From Dimargaris cristalligena (Eukaryota; Kickxellomycota; Dimargaritomycetes; Dimargaritales; Dimargaritaceae): a stretch of 19,078 bases of DNA. The position numbers and the translations under genes were made by a program. The DNA lies in contig JANBQC010000543.1 of NCBI GenBank assembly GCA_027576995.1, positions 1-19,078 on the forward strand. The letters are read 5' to 3'. Of the stretch, positions 8,804 to 18,205 are shown piece by piece. Position 1 is the stretch's first letter, and every line of letters begins with the position of its first letter. Below the pieces are notes generated by a model, which was not told the origin of the DNA, searched no databases, and saw only the letters and a program-made list of their open reading frames with translations.

Positions 8804-11800
8804 ATGTCGCCCTTTAACAGCCAGCCTCCTCCTCCTCCGGCCCAGCCCCAACTCTTCCGCTTTCGACATTCCATCACTCCGGTTCGGATAGCTCGCCCCG
8901 ATTCATCCAACGCCGCCAGTAGTAGTGGCCCGGCCCAGCAGAACCTATCAGCCGCCTTCCAGAGTGCCAAGGAAAGTAACGGCAGTACCCCCTTGGCTGG
9001 CCGAACCGCGTCACCCTCCACTACCCCCGCGGCCAAAGGTTCGTCCGTGACCCCGTTTGTGCTGTCGCCCCACAAGCCCCCTTTTGTCCCCAACGGGATA
9101 GCAGCCGGTGCGGCGGCCACGCCTGACCCTAATGCCAAGCCGCGTCTCTGCCGGAATGTCATCATCTTCGGCTGCTGCAAATTCGAAGGCAAGGGTTGTG
9201 TCTTCAGCCATGAGGTAATTTCCCCCGTCTAAGCGGTTCCCTTTACCTACCACGCTTCGTACCCAGAGGGCCCACACCCCTCCTACCTTTATTGCTTTTT
9301 GAAACCCGCTGGGCTGCATACGCGCTGTGTCCGGGGTTTCCCTTATCTTTGTAAAGCAATATAATAGTGGTACTTGGATAATCCCCACGACTCACTACTA
9401 CCGATGGTTCGGATATACCGCAGGGTCCAGTACCCCGATATATTCCCCCGCCTTAACTAGCTTTGCTCCCATTGCTAACTTTTCATTCCAATATTATGTC
9501 ATCGCAACCTTATCTATTTCCCGTAACTGCATCCGTCATGTCAGCCCGAGAAACCCAGCGACCCCTTGCTCTCGAAAAGTCCGGAACGGTAAGTCCAGCT
9601 GTGGTAATCCGGCATATATCTCTCCATTTTCCTTTGTCCGTTAAGCCTACTGTTTTAAATGCTTTTCCTAACCTAATTGGGTACATATTTTCCTCCCCCC
9701 TTCTACCATTTTCTTGTCGGATATCAGAAAGGGTAAATTGCCCGACCCTAGTAGTCCCGTGTTCACGCCGCGCAAATACAAGAAAGCGCCTTTCTCTGAG
9801 CAGCATGCCACCACCCCGGCTTTTCACTTAGGTAAAATACTAGATATCCACCAGCCTCCCCATAGTTACCATGTCCCTATAACTCTAATTGTGAATGATT
9901 TGCTTGTATGGTCCGCACGCACTGAACATTCGCCGATACTACCCTGTTTTACAATGTACATGCACTTATTAAACCAGATAACCGACCAGCATCCGGCCTG
10001 TCGTAAGTTTACTTCATGTAGCACTGCGTCTTAATGGCCACCCACCGTACCTGCCGATATCTTCCGCTGTGGGATGCCCTTGTCCATCATCACTACTTTG
10101 CCTAATGGCTACATACCATTGTTATTGGCACCCCGTTCTATTAATACCTTTAGAGGAGATGTGTTCTCCCCCAACAATAGCCATACCCCGCATCAAATCA
10201 ATGACCAATTTTCGGCCATGAACGTGGATGAGGTGGTAAGTGATGCTGTGCAGTTTGGCATAGTATATGGTTGCAGGTACTTTGCAGTTCATGAGTTTAG
10301 CCAATGATACACGCCTAATGGTGCAGTCGCTATCCACTCTCGAATAGCGAATGTCGGCTCCTCACTTCGCCCCCTACCTGCTCGCCAAAACTAACCCTAA
10401 CTTCTGGGCCATATTCTACATTGCCTCTCTCTCAATCAGGACCCCTCGCAACACCCCGATGACGTGATCCCTGGTGACGACTTGGGATACGAAGACGCGG
10501 GTCACCCCACTGCCCCGCCATTTCACGGCCCCGATTCCCATGCCTACACCTACGCCCGCACCCCGGTGAGCGCAGGTCAGCACATGATCCAAATGGCCCG
10601 CCTCCCCCATGAGCCCCTGCAGTACCATATGTATAGCGGCCCTCCGTCCAATGTTGCGAATTTACCCCCACAGCAGAAACACATTAGCCATTTTTTCATC
10701 TCAGATACCCTGAGGCACGAATTGACGGAAAAGAATTTTGCCCGTCTGAATTATACATGTAAGTTGGCTGCCCATCGCCGAGAGTAGTGAGATTCCACCA
10801 CGCTGGTCTGTGCATCCACCGCAACATGCGGAGCTATTCATAATAGATTACACGCTGCAGCATTCTTAGTTTGCTTCCTACACCAGCAATTCGTATATTT
10901 ACTGTCTTATTTGGTTTCCCCCCATATATATATTTATATATATTGATTCACACTCGATGACGACAATACTAGCGACTGACCCCAGTATTCCCAATGAGGT
11001 CAATCAGTACCATTCTCTGATGCCGCTGGAGGATACCGATCGAGGTACCCGGGGCGCGATCGGATACGTGACATTTGTTTATAAGGCCCAGTCCAGCCGT
11101 GATGGTCTAATCTACGCTTTACGCCGCATTGAAGGGTTCCGCCTAATGAATGAAGATGCTATGTCGGTGGTTGAAACCTGGCGGAAAATCCAACACCCTA
11201 ACATCGCGTCGCTCTACGAGGCGTTTACCACCACGGTGTTTGACGACAACTCTCTGGTCCTAGTCTACGATTACTATCCCCTGGCTGTCACCATGAGGGA
11301 CTTTTACTTTGGGCAGAGTTCCACCATCGGGGGGGTCCCCCTTTTCGCGCCTGTGAATAGTGGACCACCCATGTCGCCTAAACCGACTTACGCCTCACCA
11401 TCGCATAGCACTAGTCCGCTAGGCGGGATGGCCCCTTCGGGTGCGGTTGGGCCGGTTCAGCATAACCAGTCTATTCCCGAGGCTACTCTGTGGAGCTACG
11501 TTATCCAGCTAGCGTCGGCTTTGTCGACGGTCCACGCGATGGGCCTGGCTTTTCGGACCATCACGCTGGAGCATATTCTCATGATTGATAAGCACCGCCT
11601 AAGTCTCGACCGGGCCGGTATCCTGGATTTGGTCACCTACGATATGCCAGGCAACGTCACGCAATTCCAGAGGGAAGACCTGTCCTGCATCGGCCGGATC
11701 TTGATTATCCTGGCGTGCGGTAATCTTCACGCATTAACCCACACCAAAGAGGCACTGGCCTTCATTCAACGCACCTACTCGGCCAGTTTCAAACAGGTCA

Positions 11801-12261
11801 TCATGTACCTCCTGGGCCGTCTAGGGCCCGGTCGGAATGTGGAAGACCTACTGCGGATTGTTGGGCCGCGCATCTTCGACGAGCTCAACGCCCAACAACG
11901 CCAGAATGACCTTCTCCAAGCCGAGCTGAGCCGTGAACTGGAGAATGCCCGACTGGTGCGCCTTCTGACTAAATTCGGGTTTATCAACGAACGGCCCGAG
12001 TTCAACCGAGAAGCCGACTGGTCGGAAACCGGCGACCGGTACCTGATTAAACTCTTCCGCGATTTCGTGTTTCATCAAGTCGACGAACACGGCCGGCCAG
12101 TGGTGGACATGGCCCATGTGCTGACGTGCCTTAATAAGTTGGACGCCGGGGTATCGGAACGGGTGATGTTAACCTCTCGGGATGAGCAGTCGTGCCTGAT
12201 TGTGAGCTACCGCGATATTAAGCAATGTATTGAAAATGCATTCCATGAATTACAGCAGTAA
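8804..12261 (+). CDS. PAN3: PAN3, regulatory subunit of the PAN2-PAN3 poly(A) nuclease (spliced, 6 exons)
   Basis: PAN3 recruits the PAN2 nuclease to poly(A)-binding protein for the first phase of mRNA deadenylation in the cytoplasm. Inferred exons are 8804-9214, 9545-9588, 9728-9831, 10156-10235, 10440-10758 and 10973-12261. All phases join, giving 748 residues, a normal fungal length. A Ser/Pro-rich N-terminus leads to a CCCH zinc finger (C116, C125, C132, H136; C-x8-C-x6-C-x3-H). A PAM2-like PDPSSPVFTP follows near residue 157. Exon 5 carries the family signature QYHMYSG...HFFISDTLRHEL before the kinase-like domain (about 332-620). This domain keeps the PAN3 hallmark YALRRIEGFR but lacks catalytic signatures: the HRD loop reads RTITLEH (514-520) and the DFG region LDLVTYD (537-543). 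A coiled coil (about 623-647) and the C-terminal knob end the protein. A Ser/Pro/Gly insertion of about 55 residues interrupts the pseudokinase (433-487). Gene identity is certain. The first four exon junctions are inferred by phase and motif, and exon 4's start is the weakest. Confidence 0.93.
9215..9544 (+). other. PAN3 intron 1
   Basis: Donor GTAATT directly after the codon following the finger's His (phase 0), acceptor TCAG. Possible branch point GCTAAC at 9474-9479. It is 330 bases, long for a fungal intron, so a missed micro-exon cannot be excluded. Confidence 0.6.
9589..9727 (+). other. PAN3 intron 2
   Basis: Donor GTAAGT, acceptor ATCAG, phase 2. Branch point candidate CCTAAC at 9667-9672, about 56 bases from the acceptor. 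Only this reading joins exon 2 to the frame of the PAM2-like exon. Confidence 0.65.
9832..10155 (+). other. PAN3 intron 3 (acceptor uncertain)
   Basis: Donor GTAAAA after TTA-G (phase 1). The clean TAG at 10151-10153 is in the wrong phase. The GAG acceptors ending at 10155 or 10158 preserve the frame and differ by one residue. A skipped micro-exon or another donor is possible. Confidence 0.4.
10236..10439 (+). other. PAN3 intron 4
   Basis: Canonical donor GTAAGT and acceptor ATCAG, phase 0 on both sides. Tandem branch-point candidates CTAAC at 10391-10395 and 10397-10401. Confidence 0.75.
10759..10972 (+). other. PAN3 intron 5
   Basis: Donor GTAAGT (phase 1) and acceptor CTAG join the HFFISDTLRHEL exon to the pseudokinase exon in frame. 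The intron holds an AT-rich near-palindrome at 10924-10943 close to its 3' end. Confidence 0.8.
10924..10943. repeat. AT-rich near-palindrome (AT)5-TT-(AT)4
   Basis: Alternating AT interrupted by a central TT. The same core, (AT)4-TT-(AT)4, recurs at 13485-13502. It lies inside PAN3 intron 5, about 30 bases before the acceptor. Confidence 0.8.
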
Positions 12262-12594
12262 TAGCCGCCGTTGTCTAATAATCCGGCTATTTGCGACCTT
12301 CACCCATCCTCCTCTATCTAACCCACCGTCCCTGTACTACACTTTTTGTAATTGGGATTAAGGTTCGTTGGTAGTATTGATACCCGATTACCGCTATTTA
12401 TTTCTCGCTGCCGGTTAGTAGTGCGGCACTTGGGAAGCCGATATGATGCACAGTATGTGTATATTCCAATTTGAATCAGAGCTACCCCTCTGTTGGATAT
12501 TTACCCTCCCAACTAGGCCCTTGGTAGATGCCGCGATGATTATCATTTGAGGTGTTTTTACGGCCAAACGTTCGGGAGACTCTTTAATAGAAAT

Positions 12595-12600
12595 AATAAA
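12595..12600 (+). terminator. Candidate polyadenylation signal of PAN3
   Basis: AATAAA in an A-rich context, about 335 bases after the PAN3 stop. The fungal signal is loosely conserved, so this is only a candidate. Confidence 0.3.
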
Positions 12601-13089
12601 TAAATTACCAAAAATAGGCGAATAATTAGTTGGCGCGCATAGAAGAGGGGTTCGTCGTGCTTCAATCCGTCTGCTAGAGTGGGCCGAGTAATTGGTATTG
12701 GGGCAGTAGGGACCATTGCCAGACCCCCCGTCTGGGCCAGCCTCTCAATCGGAGGAAGAATGCTCTGGGGCTTTTGATGACTTCGCTGGAAGGTCCGAAT
12801 ATTGAATGATGGAAGCCGGGGCTTAACTGGCCCGAGGTTTGGAATTCAAGCTTCATAAAGGTATTGGATGTTCCGACCAAGGGGTCTAGTTAGTAGATGC
12901 CTTAATTTAGGTCGCTAGGATTCCTGGTGCGGTATTCAACATGGAACTGGCATCATCCACCACTATCCAAAGGGTTAAGGTTCTAGAATGATGGAATAGA
13001 CTTTCATTCCTCTGATCGTCATCAGAGAACGGTATTTCCAGTTGGGTTTTACTGAAGCATCCACCTTGCGGCCACCCGTACGCCAAAAT

Positions 13090-13130
13090 ACCACTGAAAC
13101 CTCGCTATTCTAAAGTATATTTTCAGTGGT
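13090..13130. repeat. Inverted repeat, perfect 10-bp arms
   Basis: ACCACTGAAA (13090-13099) pairs exactly with TTTCAGTGGT (13121-13130) over a 21-base spacer. It is the longest mixed-sequence inverted repeat I noticed. It lies 0.8 kb downstream of PAN3. Confidence 0.6.
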
Positions 13131-13147
13131 GAAGATCATGGTTGCTA

Positions 13148-13168
13148 CTCTCTCTCTCTCGCTCGCTC
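13148..13168. repeat. CT/TCGC simple repeat
   Basis: CT dinucleotides pass into GCTC units (CTCTCTCTCTCGCTCGCTC). Confidence 0.85.
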
Positions 13169-13205
13169 AGCCACTGGGTTGCCAACTAATAAATTGTAGC
13201 GTTTA

Positions 13206-13241
13206 GTTGTTGCTGTTGCTGTTGTTGTTGTTGTTGTTGTT
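13206..13241. repeat. GTT/GCT trinucleotide repeat, 12 units
   Basis: Twelve consecutive triplets, GTT with two GCT interruptions (units 3 and 5). On the minus strand one frame reads as CAA codons with CAG interruptions inside an open frame of only about 30 codons. Confidence 0.95.
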
Positions 13242-13481
13242 TTCTTTTATAGGAATAGCTCATATGCGCTTCTTTCGCCATTCATATAGATTGATACCCC
13301 TCAATCAACTAGCACCCAAATCTCCCCCCCCTGTTACTACTGATTTATGCCTGGGCTGCATTCGCTGCTATAAATGTTGACGCTGGGTGCTGCAGCTAAC
13401 CCAGTCAGCTCGGCCATACTAAGCCACGCAGCACTATGAATGGTGCCGGGTCGCTGTTGATGATAAGGTGAACAGGAAGGG

Positions 13482-13505
13482 GTTATATATATTTATATAT
13501 ATAAC
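13482..13505. repeat. 24-base AT-rich palindrome
   Basis: GTTATATATAT, TT, then ATATATATAAC: eleven-base arms that are exactly complementary around a TT centre. It could extrude as a cruciform. About 1.6 kb upstream of importin beta. Confidence 0.85.
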
Positions 13506-14778
13506 AAGAACATGTCACCTGGTATGAGGGGGCTGTTGGGATCCATAAAGTTGGAAATAGGAAGGGGCGCATGAATAGCGGGGATAGTCAGCCGATGGAA
13601 CCCCGCGCAACTGGGCTTGGACACACTGCAAGTTTCGCCCCCACCTGCTCGAGCAAAGAATCTTCTGGTAATGCAGAGAGAGGGGGGTTTCCATGGAGTA
13701 TGTAGCTAGTAGAATAGTTGGTTAGTTACCCATGGGATTGGGATAAACGTTCACTCATTTCTCCCTTCTCGATTGGTCCAGTTGGTACGGAAGTAAGTAG
13801 CTGCCCTATTCCCTTCGCTGGCCCTGATTGATATCCTCCTATTTTCGTCGTTTAGGGTGGTTGTTGCTTTTTGGGACCGACTCTCCCATATAGCAACTAT
13901 ACTCCCCTCCCTCACTGCTTCAGTAGCTACTACTTACTACCCCCTTTCCCCCGGCGCTTTTGTTTTTATGTAGGGCTTGTCGTCGACTGGTCGTCCCGAA
14001 CCCCCCTAGTCCTAGTCCCTGCTGTTATTATTATACTTTAGTTTCGAATTCAAACCCCGTCCAGCACGCCCCCATTTATCCCTCAGTCCGTTGGTGGTTT
14101 CCACTCCCGGTTTTGCGACTTTCCTAAGTAAGTCTGTCCCCGCCTTTTAGTTTTAGGTCCTCATTATATACCAGTATCGATGTACCCTTTAGTGTTTTTT
14201 TCTTGAAGGAGTGGGTAATACTAGTGAGTGGTTTGCGAGGCTTTAACGGGAGGGGAGGGGTGTGGTTTCCATGTTATCTCCCCTGAAGGCTACTCCGGTG
14301 GTGGAAAGGGGTTCGCTCCATAGCGCTCTCATCTCAGGGGAATAATATACCCGCTAGAAATCCCCGACATTCTTCGACTCGAGCGAGAGCGGTCTTGTTA
14401 CCCCCCACCTTCTCCTCTTTCGTCTCCCCGAAGGTGACCTACCTTCTGTTACGGTGACGGTGGGGTCTTTTGCCAGCTGACTGCCGTTCGCTAACTACGG
14501 ACGGAGTAGAGTTGGGTTGTGGCTACCAAATAATAGGTGATACAGGGCCCCCGTTGCGCTGGGTCCATTCTCTCTCCCTGTTTGCAATGCATAGAGGGTA
14601 GGGAGACTATACTATGCAAGTTGTAACGGCCATCACCTCGTTGGCGGAACTTTTATTAGTCCTTGCCACTCATTTTCGGCCCCACCACCCTGCCGTCTGT
14701 TTTTTCACTCCCTTTTCCCCACCTCCACTTCTCTCTCCCTCCTTCGTTCTATGCGCACCTGGTGGTAGTTAGTAGTGG

Positions 14779-14800
14779 GAGAGGAGAGAGAGAGAGAGAG
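14779..14800. repeat. GA microsatellite
   Basis: Near-perfect GA dinucleotides with one GG interruption, a short purine tract within a CT-rich leader. Confidence 0.9.
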
Positions 14801-14834
14801 TTCTTTCAACTACCGCATACAAGCATATACGCAC

Positions 14835-14857
14835 AAACACAGACACAGACACAGGCA
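14835..14857. repeat. CACAGA-type repeat
   Basis: Short imperfect repeat ACACAGACACAGACACAGG. Confidence 0.8.
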
Positions 14858-14996
14858 CCTTCAAAAGTATACATCTGGAATCTAATCCGCCTCTTCCTTT
14901 TGTCTCCCTTTTCCTTTTCTATATTCTTGCCTTCTTTCTTTACCTTTCTTCCTTGGTTGCCTTTCCCTCTTGGCCGGATCTGCTTCGCTCGGCTGA

Positions 14997-15002
14997 TATA
15001 AA
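14997..15002 (+). promoter_or_regulatory. TATA box candidate of importin beta
   Basis: TATAAA about 125 bases upstream of the ATG, flanked on both sides by pyrimidine-rich sequence. Position is plausible; housekeeping genes often lack a TATA box. Confidence 0.3.
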
Positions 15003-15125
15003 CCCTGTTACTCCGCCGCTTCCCTCGCAGTTTCCCCATAATCCGTTTGACACTCCGCCCTGTCCCATTTCCAGCTTCAAAACCTGTCCTTTATTTCAAC
15101 CCCCCCTTGAATATCGTATTTTACC

Positions 15126-18100
15126 ATGAACGTGGCCGAGATCCTCGCCAATACTCTTTCAGCAGGTTAGTCTTTCCCTCGAAATACTGCGGCTAATATG
15201 CCACTGTGGGCTTCTTGGCCCTGTGTTTTTATCAGTGGTTTTCACCCTCGCATACACACACTTTCTCTCTTTCATTCCCAGTGCCTATAGTCAATGCCGT
15301 ATATTATCCTTCCTCTTTCAAACTTACTGTAACCGCCCCGTTTTTTGCTAGGACTAACCTATTTTGACTATATCTTTTTTGACCGGGCCACTACCCAAAC
15401 TCCCCCTGTACCCCTCCCCAGACTCGCAAATCCGGCAGGATGCGACTTCCAAACTCGAGAACGCTGCCGCCGAGAACTTCGTAAGTGGCCTATTACGTAA
15501 CTGCCTATATCCCGGCCCTACTATTATATATATCTCCCATCTGTATTGCCCCGTTGGAGCCTTTTACGTTGCCAAATGCTAACTCTATCCCTGACAATAC
15601 CCAATTTGGTGTACTCCCCCTTCTCCGTGTCCCTTTGTCGACAACTCGCCCTACGTTAACCCAATCTCACGGGAATTGGCTTTACGTTATCCAGTCTGGC
15701 TATACCGTGGCGCTAGTCCAAGAACTGGTCAATGAGCAGAACCCATCCCATGTGCGGACTGCCGCCGGTCTGGCCCTCAAGAATACCATGACGGCCAAGG
15801 ACTCCGCCCGACAGGAGGAGCTGGCTCAAAAGTGGATGAGCATCGATGTCAATACTAAGCTGCAGGTTAAGCAGGCTACGCTACAGACCCTAGGCTCTGC
15901 CGACCATCGGGCCGGTACCGCCGCTGCCCAGGTCACGACCGCCATCGCCGCCATTGAGCTGCCGCAGAATGAATGGACGGACCTGGTTAAAGTGCTTCTC
16001 TCTTTCATGGAAACCGACAATACCAACCTTAAGCAATCTTCGCTTCAGACCATTGGCTTTATCTGCGAGAGCATCGCCCCCGAAATCCTGGCTACCCAGG
16101 CCAATGAGATTCTGACTGCCGTGGTGCAGGGCGCCCGCAAGGAGGAACCCAGTCAGGAGGTTCGTCTGGCCGCCATCAGCGCCCTGCTCAACTCGCTGGA
16201 GTTTGTGCGGGACAACTTTGAGCACGAAGGTGAACGTAACTATATTATGCAGGTCGTCTGCGAAGCTACCCAGAGCCCTGATGTGCAGGTCCAAGTGGCC
16301 GCCTTCGAGTGCCTGGTTCGGATTATGCAACTCTACTACGATAAGATGCCCCTCTACATGGAGAAGGCCCTCTTCGGCTTGACGGTATTCGGTATGAAGC
16401 ACGAGGAAGAAAAGGTGGCCCTCCAGGCTGTAGAATTCTGGTCTACCGTGTGTGACGAGGAAATCGAACTGGCTTTGGATGCGGCCGAGGCCGCCGAAAA
16501 CAACGAGCAGCCCGATCGCATCAGCCACCAGTTTGCTAACCTTGCCCTGCCCCAGATCCTTCCCGTCCTCCTCTTCCTGCTTACCAAGCAGGACGAAGAT
16601 GCCGATGAGGACGAATGGAACGTGTCTATGGCCGCCGCTACTTGCCTGTCCCTACTGGCCCAGTGCGTGGAGGATGCCATCGTCGCCCCAGTGATCCCCT
16701 TCATCGAAGGTAACATCCGCCACAACGACTGGCACCAGCGCGAGGCGGCCGTCATGGCCTTTGGCTCCATCATGGAGGGCCCCTCGGACCCTGTCCTCTC
16801 CCCCCTTATCCAACAAGCCCTGCCGGTACTGATCGAAATGGTCAAGGACCCCGTGGTTCATGTGCAGGACACCACCGCCTGGACCCTCGGCCGCATCCTG
16901 GACTGCCACATCACGGCTATTCAGTTCGACGTGCATCTGCAACCACTCATCGCCGCTCTTCTCGGTGGTTTGAGCGATAACCCTCGTATTGTGTCCAACT
17001 GCTGCTGGTCCATTATGACCCTTGCCGAGCAGCTGGGTGGCCAGCATCCCGACTCGGATGACTCTGGCCACGCCGAGACCGACCGCCTGTCCCCCTACTT
17101 CCAAGATATGGTGACTGCTCTCGTTAAGTTCACCGAAATGAACGTGAACCAGTCCAACAGCCGCTCTTCGGCGTACGAGGCCATGTCCACCCTCTCCCTC
17201 CACTGCTCCAATGACTGTATGGCCGTTGTGTCGGAGCTGGCCGTGGCGATGCTCGGTCGCTTGGAATATACTGTGAAGCACCAGGACCAGCTGGTGAACC
17301 AGGACGACCGTCTGCAGCACACCGAACTGCAATCCAACCTCTGCGGACTCCTGACCAACATTGTGCGCCGGGCTGGTAAGGAATTTGCCCCCCTGGCAGA
17401 CCGCCTCATGACTGTTCTGCTGCAGCTGATCTCCTCGGCTGGCAAACGGTCCACCATCGTGGAAGATGCCTTCATCTGCGTCGGTGCCCTAATTACCGCT
17501 TTGGAGAGCGACTTCAACCGTTATCTGGAGTCCTTCAACCCCATGCTGGAGGCGGCCCTACAGAACCACCAGGAATACCAGCTGTGCTCTATTGCCATTG
17601 GCCTCATTGGTGATATTTGCCGCTCGATGACCGAACAGGCGGTGCCCTACTGCGACGGTTACATGACCCTTTTGATCAACAATTTGCAGTCGCCCGTGCT
17701 CCACCGCGACGTGAAGCCCACTATTCTGTCATGCTTCGGTGATATTGCCATCGCAATTGGGCCCAAGTTCGAAACCTACCGCGAACCTGTCATGACCCTA
17801 CTCCAACAGGCATGCACGGTGGCCACTGGTCCCACGGCCAACTCGTACGATCTAATTGACTATAACGCTTCCCTGCAGCACGGTATTCTGGAAGCGTTTA
17901 TTGGCATGGTTCAGGGATTCAAGGACACCCCCCAAGTGGCGTCGTTGGGCCCCTCTGTGCATGTCATGGTGACCTTTGTCAACGTGCTTTACTCGAGCGA
18001 GGAGCGATCTGATGCGCTGACCCGGGCCATGATTGGTCTACTCGGGGATATTGCCGGTGCCTTCCCACCAGGCCAGCTCCGGGAGCTGCTTGCCGCCGAC

Positions 18101-18205
18101 TGGGTGAGTGCGCTTATCAAGGAAGGCCGTCGCAGCCGTACCGATTCCAACCTGCGTTCGGTGTCCAAATGGGCCAACCAGATGGTGAAGCAGGCCATTA
18201 ACTAA
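15126..18205 (+). CDS. KAP95: Karyopherin/importin beta-1 (Kap95-type), 3 exons, 869 aa
   Basis: This nuclear transport receptor carries importin-alpha-bound NLS cargo through the pore and releases it on RanGTP binding. Exons are 15126-15165, 15422-15480 and 15695-18205; phases 1 and 0 join cleanly to 869 residues, close to yeast Kap95 (861) and human (876). The first exon gives MNVAEILANTLSA, matching the family's conserved start. Exon 2 supplies DSQIRQDATSKLE, and exon 3 continues through the importin-beta N-terminal domain with NPSHVRTAAGLALKN. The rest is a HEAT-repeat solenoid. The acidic loop DEDADEDEW (residues 333-341, HEAT 8) that contacts Ran and the importin-alpha IBB domain is present, followed by the conserved REAAVMAFGSIMEGP and TAWTLGRI helices. 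The C-terminus ends with KEGRRSRT and a KWANQMV helix, as in the family. No damage is seen. A longer in-frame reading starting at 15485 lies in intron 2 and is not the true N-terminus. Confidence 0.96.
15166..15421 (+). other. Importin beta intron 1
   Basis: Donor GTTAGT (a weaker variant), acceptor CCCAG, phase 1, 256 bases. Branch-point candidate ACTAAC at 15353-15358, about 64 bases before the acceptor. Confidence 0.85.
15481..15694 (+). other. Importin beta intron 2
   Basis: Donor GTAAGT, acceptor TCCAG, phase 0, 214 bases. Branch-point candidate GTTAAC at 15655-15660. Retention from exon 2 would hit an in-frame TAA near 15580, so the intron must be removed. Confidence 0.85.

Larger units (their letters stand above)
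12262..13800. other. PAN3 3' flank and intergenic DNA
   Basis: No supportable gene. The best open frame (12674-12880, minus) is 68 codons and shows no known features. The stretch contains a candidate polyadenylation hexamer and several simple or inverted repeats, which are listed separately. Confidence 0.6.
13801..15125 (+). promoter_or_regulatory. Long pyrimidine-rich upstream region and leader of importin beta
   Basis: The plus strand is repeatedly CT-rich, most strongly at 14680-14760 and 14881-15125, running up to the ATG. It includes a GA microsatellite (14779-14800), a CACAGA-type repeat (14835-14857) and a TATAAA at 14997-15002. Short frames here (such as 14663-15001) are by-products of the low-complexity sequence. 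Part of this region may be 5' untranslated exon, possibly with its own intron, which I cannot place. Confidence 0.5.

Noticed and set aside
8539..8817. 92-codon frame overlapping the PAN3 start
   Set aside because: It comes from the CT-rich leader and is out of frame with PAN3.
9832..10034. Continuation of PAN3 exon 3 through the stop-free frame to a GTAAGT near 10003
   Set aside because: The added residues are hydrophobic and unlike the PAN3 linker, while a donor at 9832 keeps the same phase; not excluded but less likely.
15485..15694. A 70-residue N-terminal extension of importin beta in frame with exon 3
   Set aside because: It lies in intron 2. Spliced exons 1 and 2 give the conserved family N-terminus, and the donor and acceptor are canonical.
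16354..17517. Several long minus-strand frames (up to 226 codons)
   Set aside because: They are antisense shadows of the importin beta coding exon and show no domain of their own.
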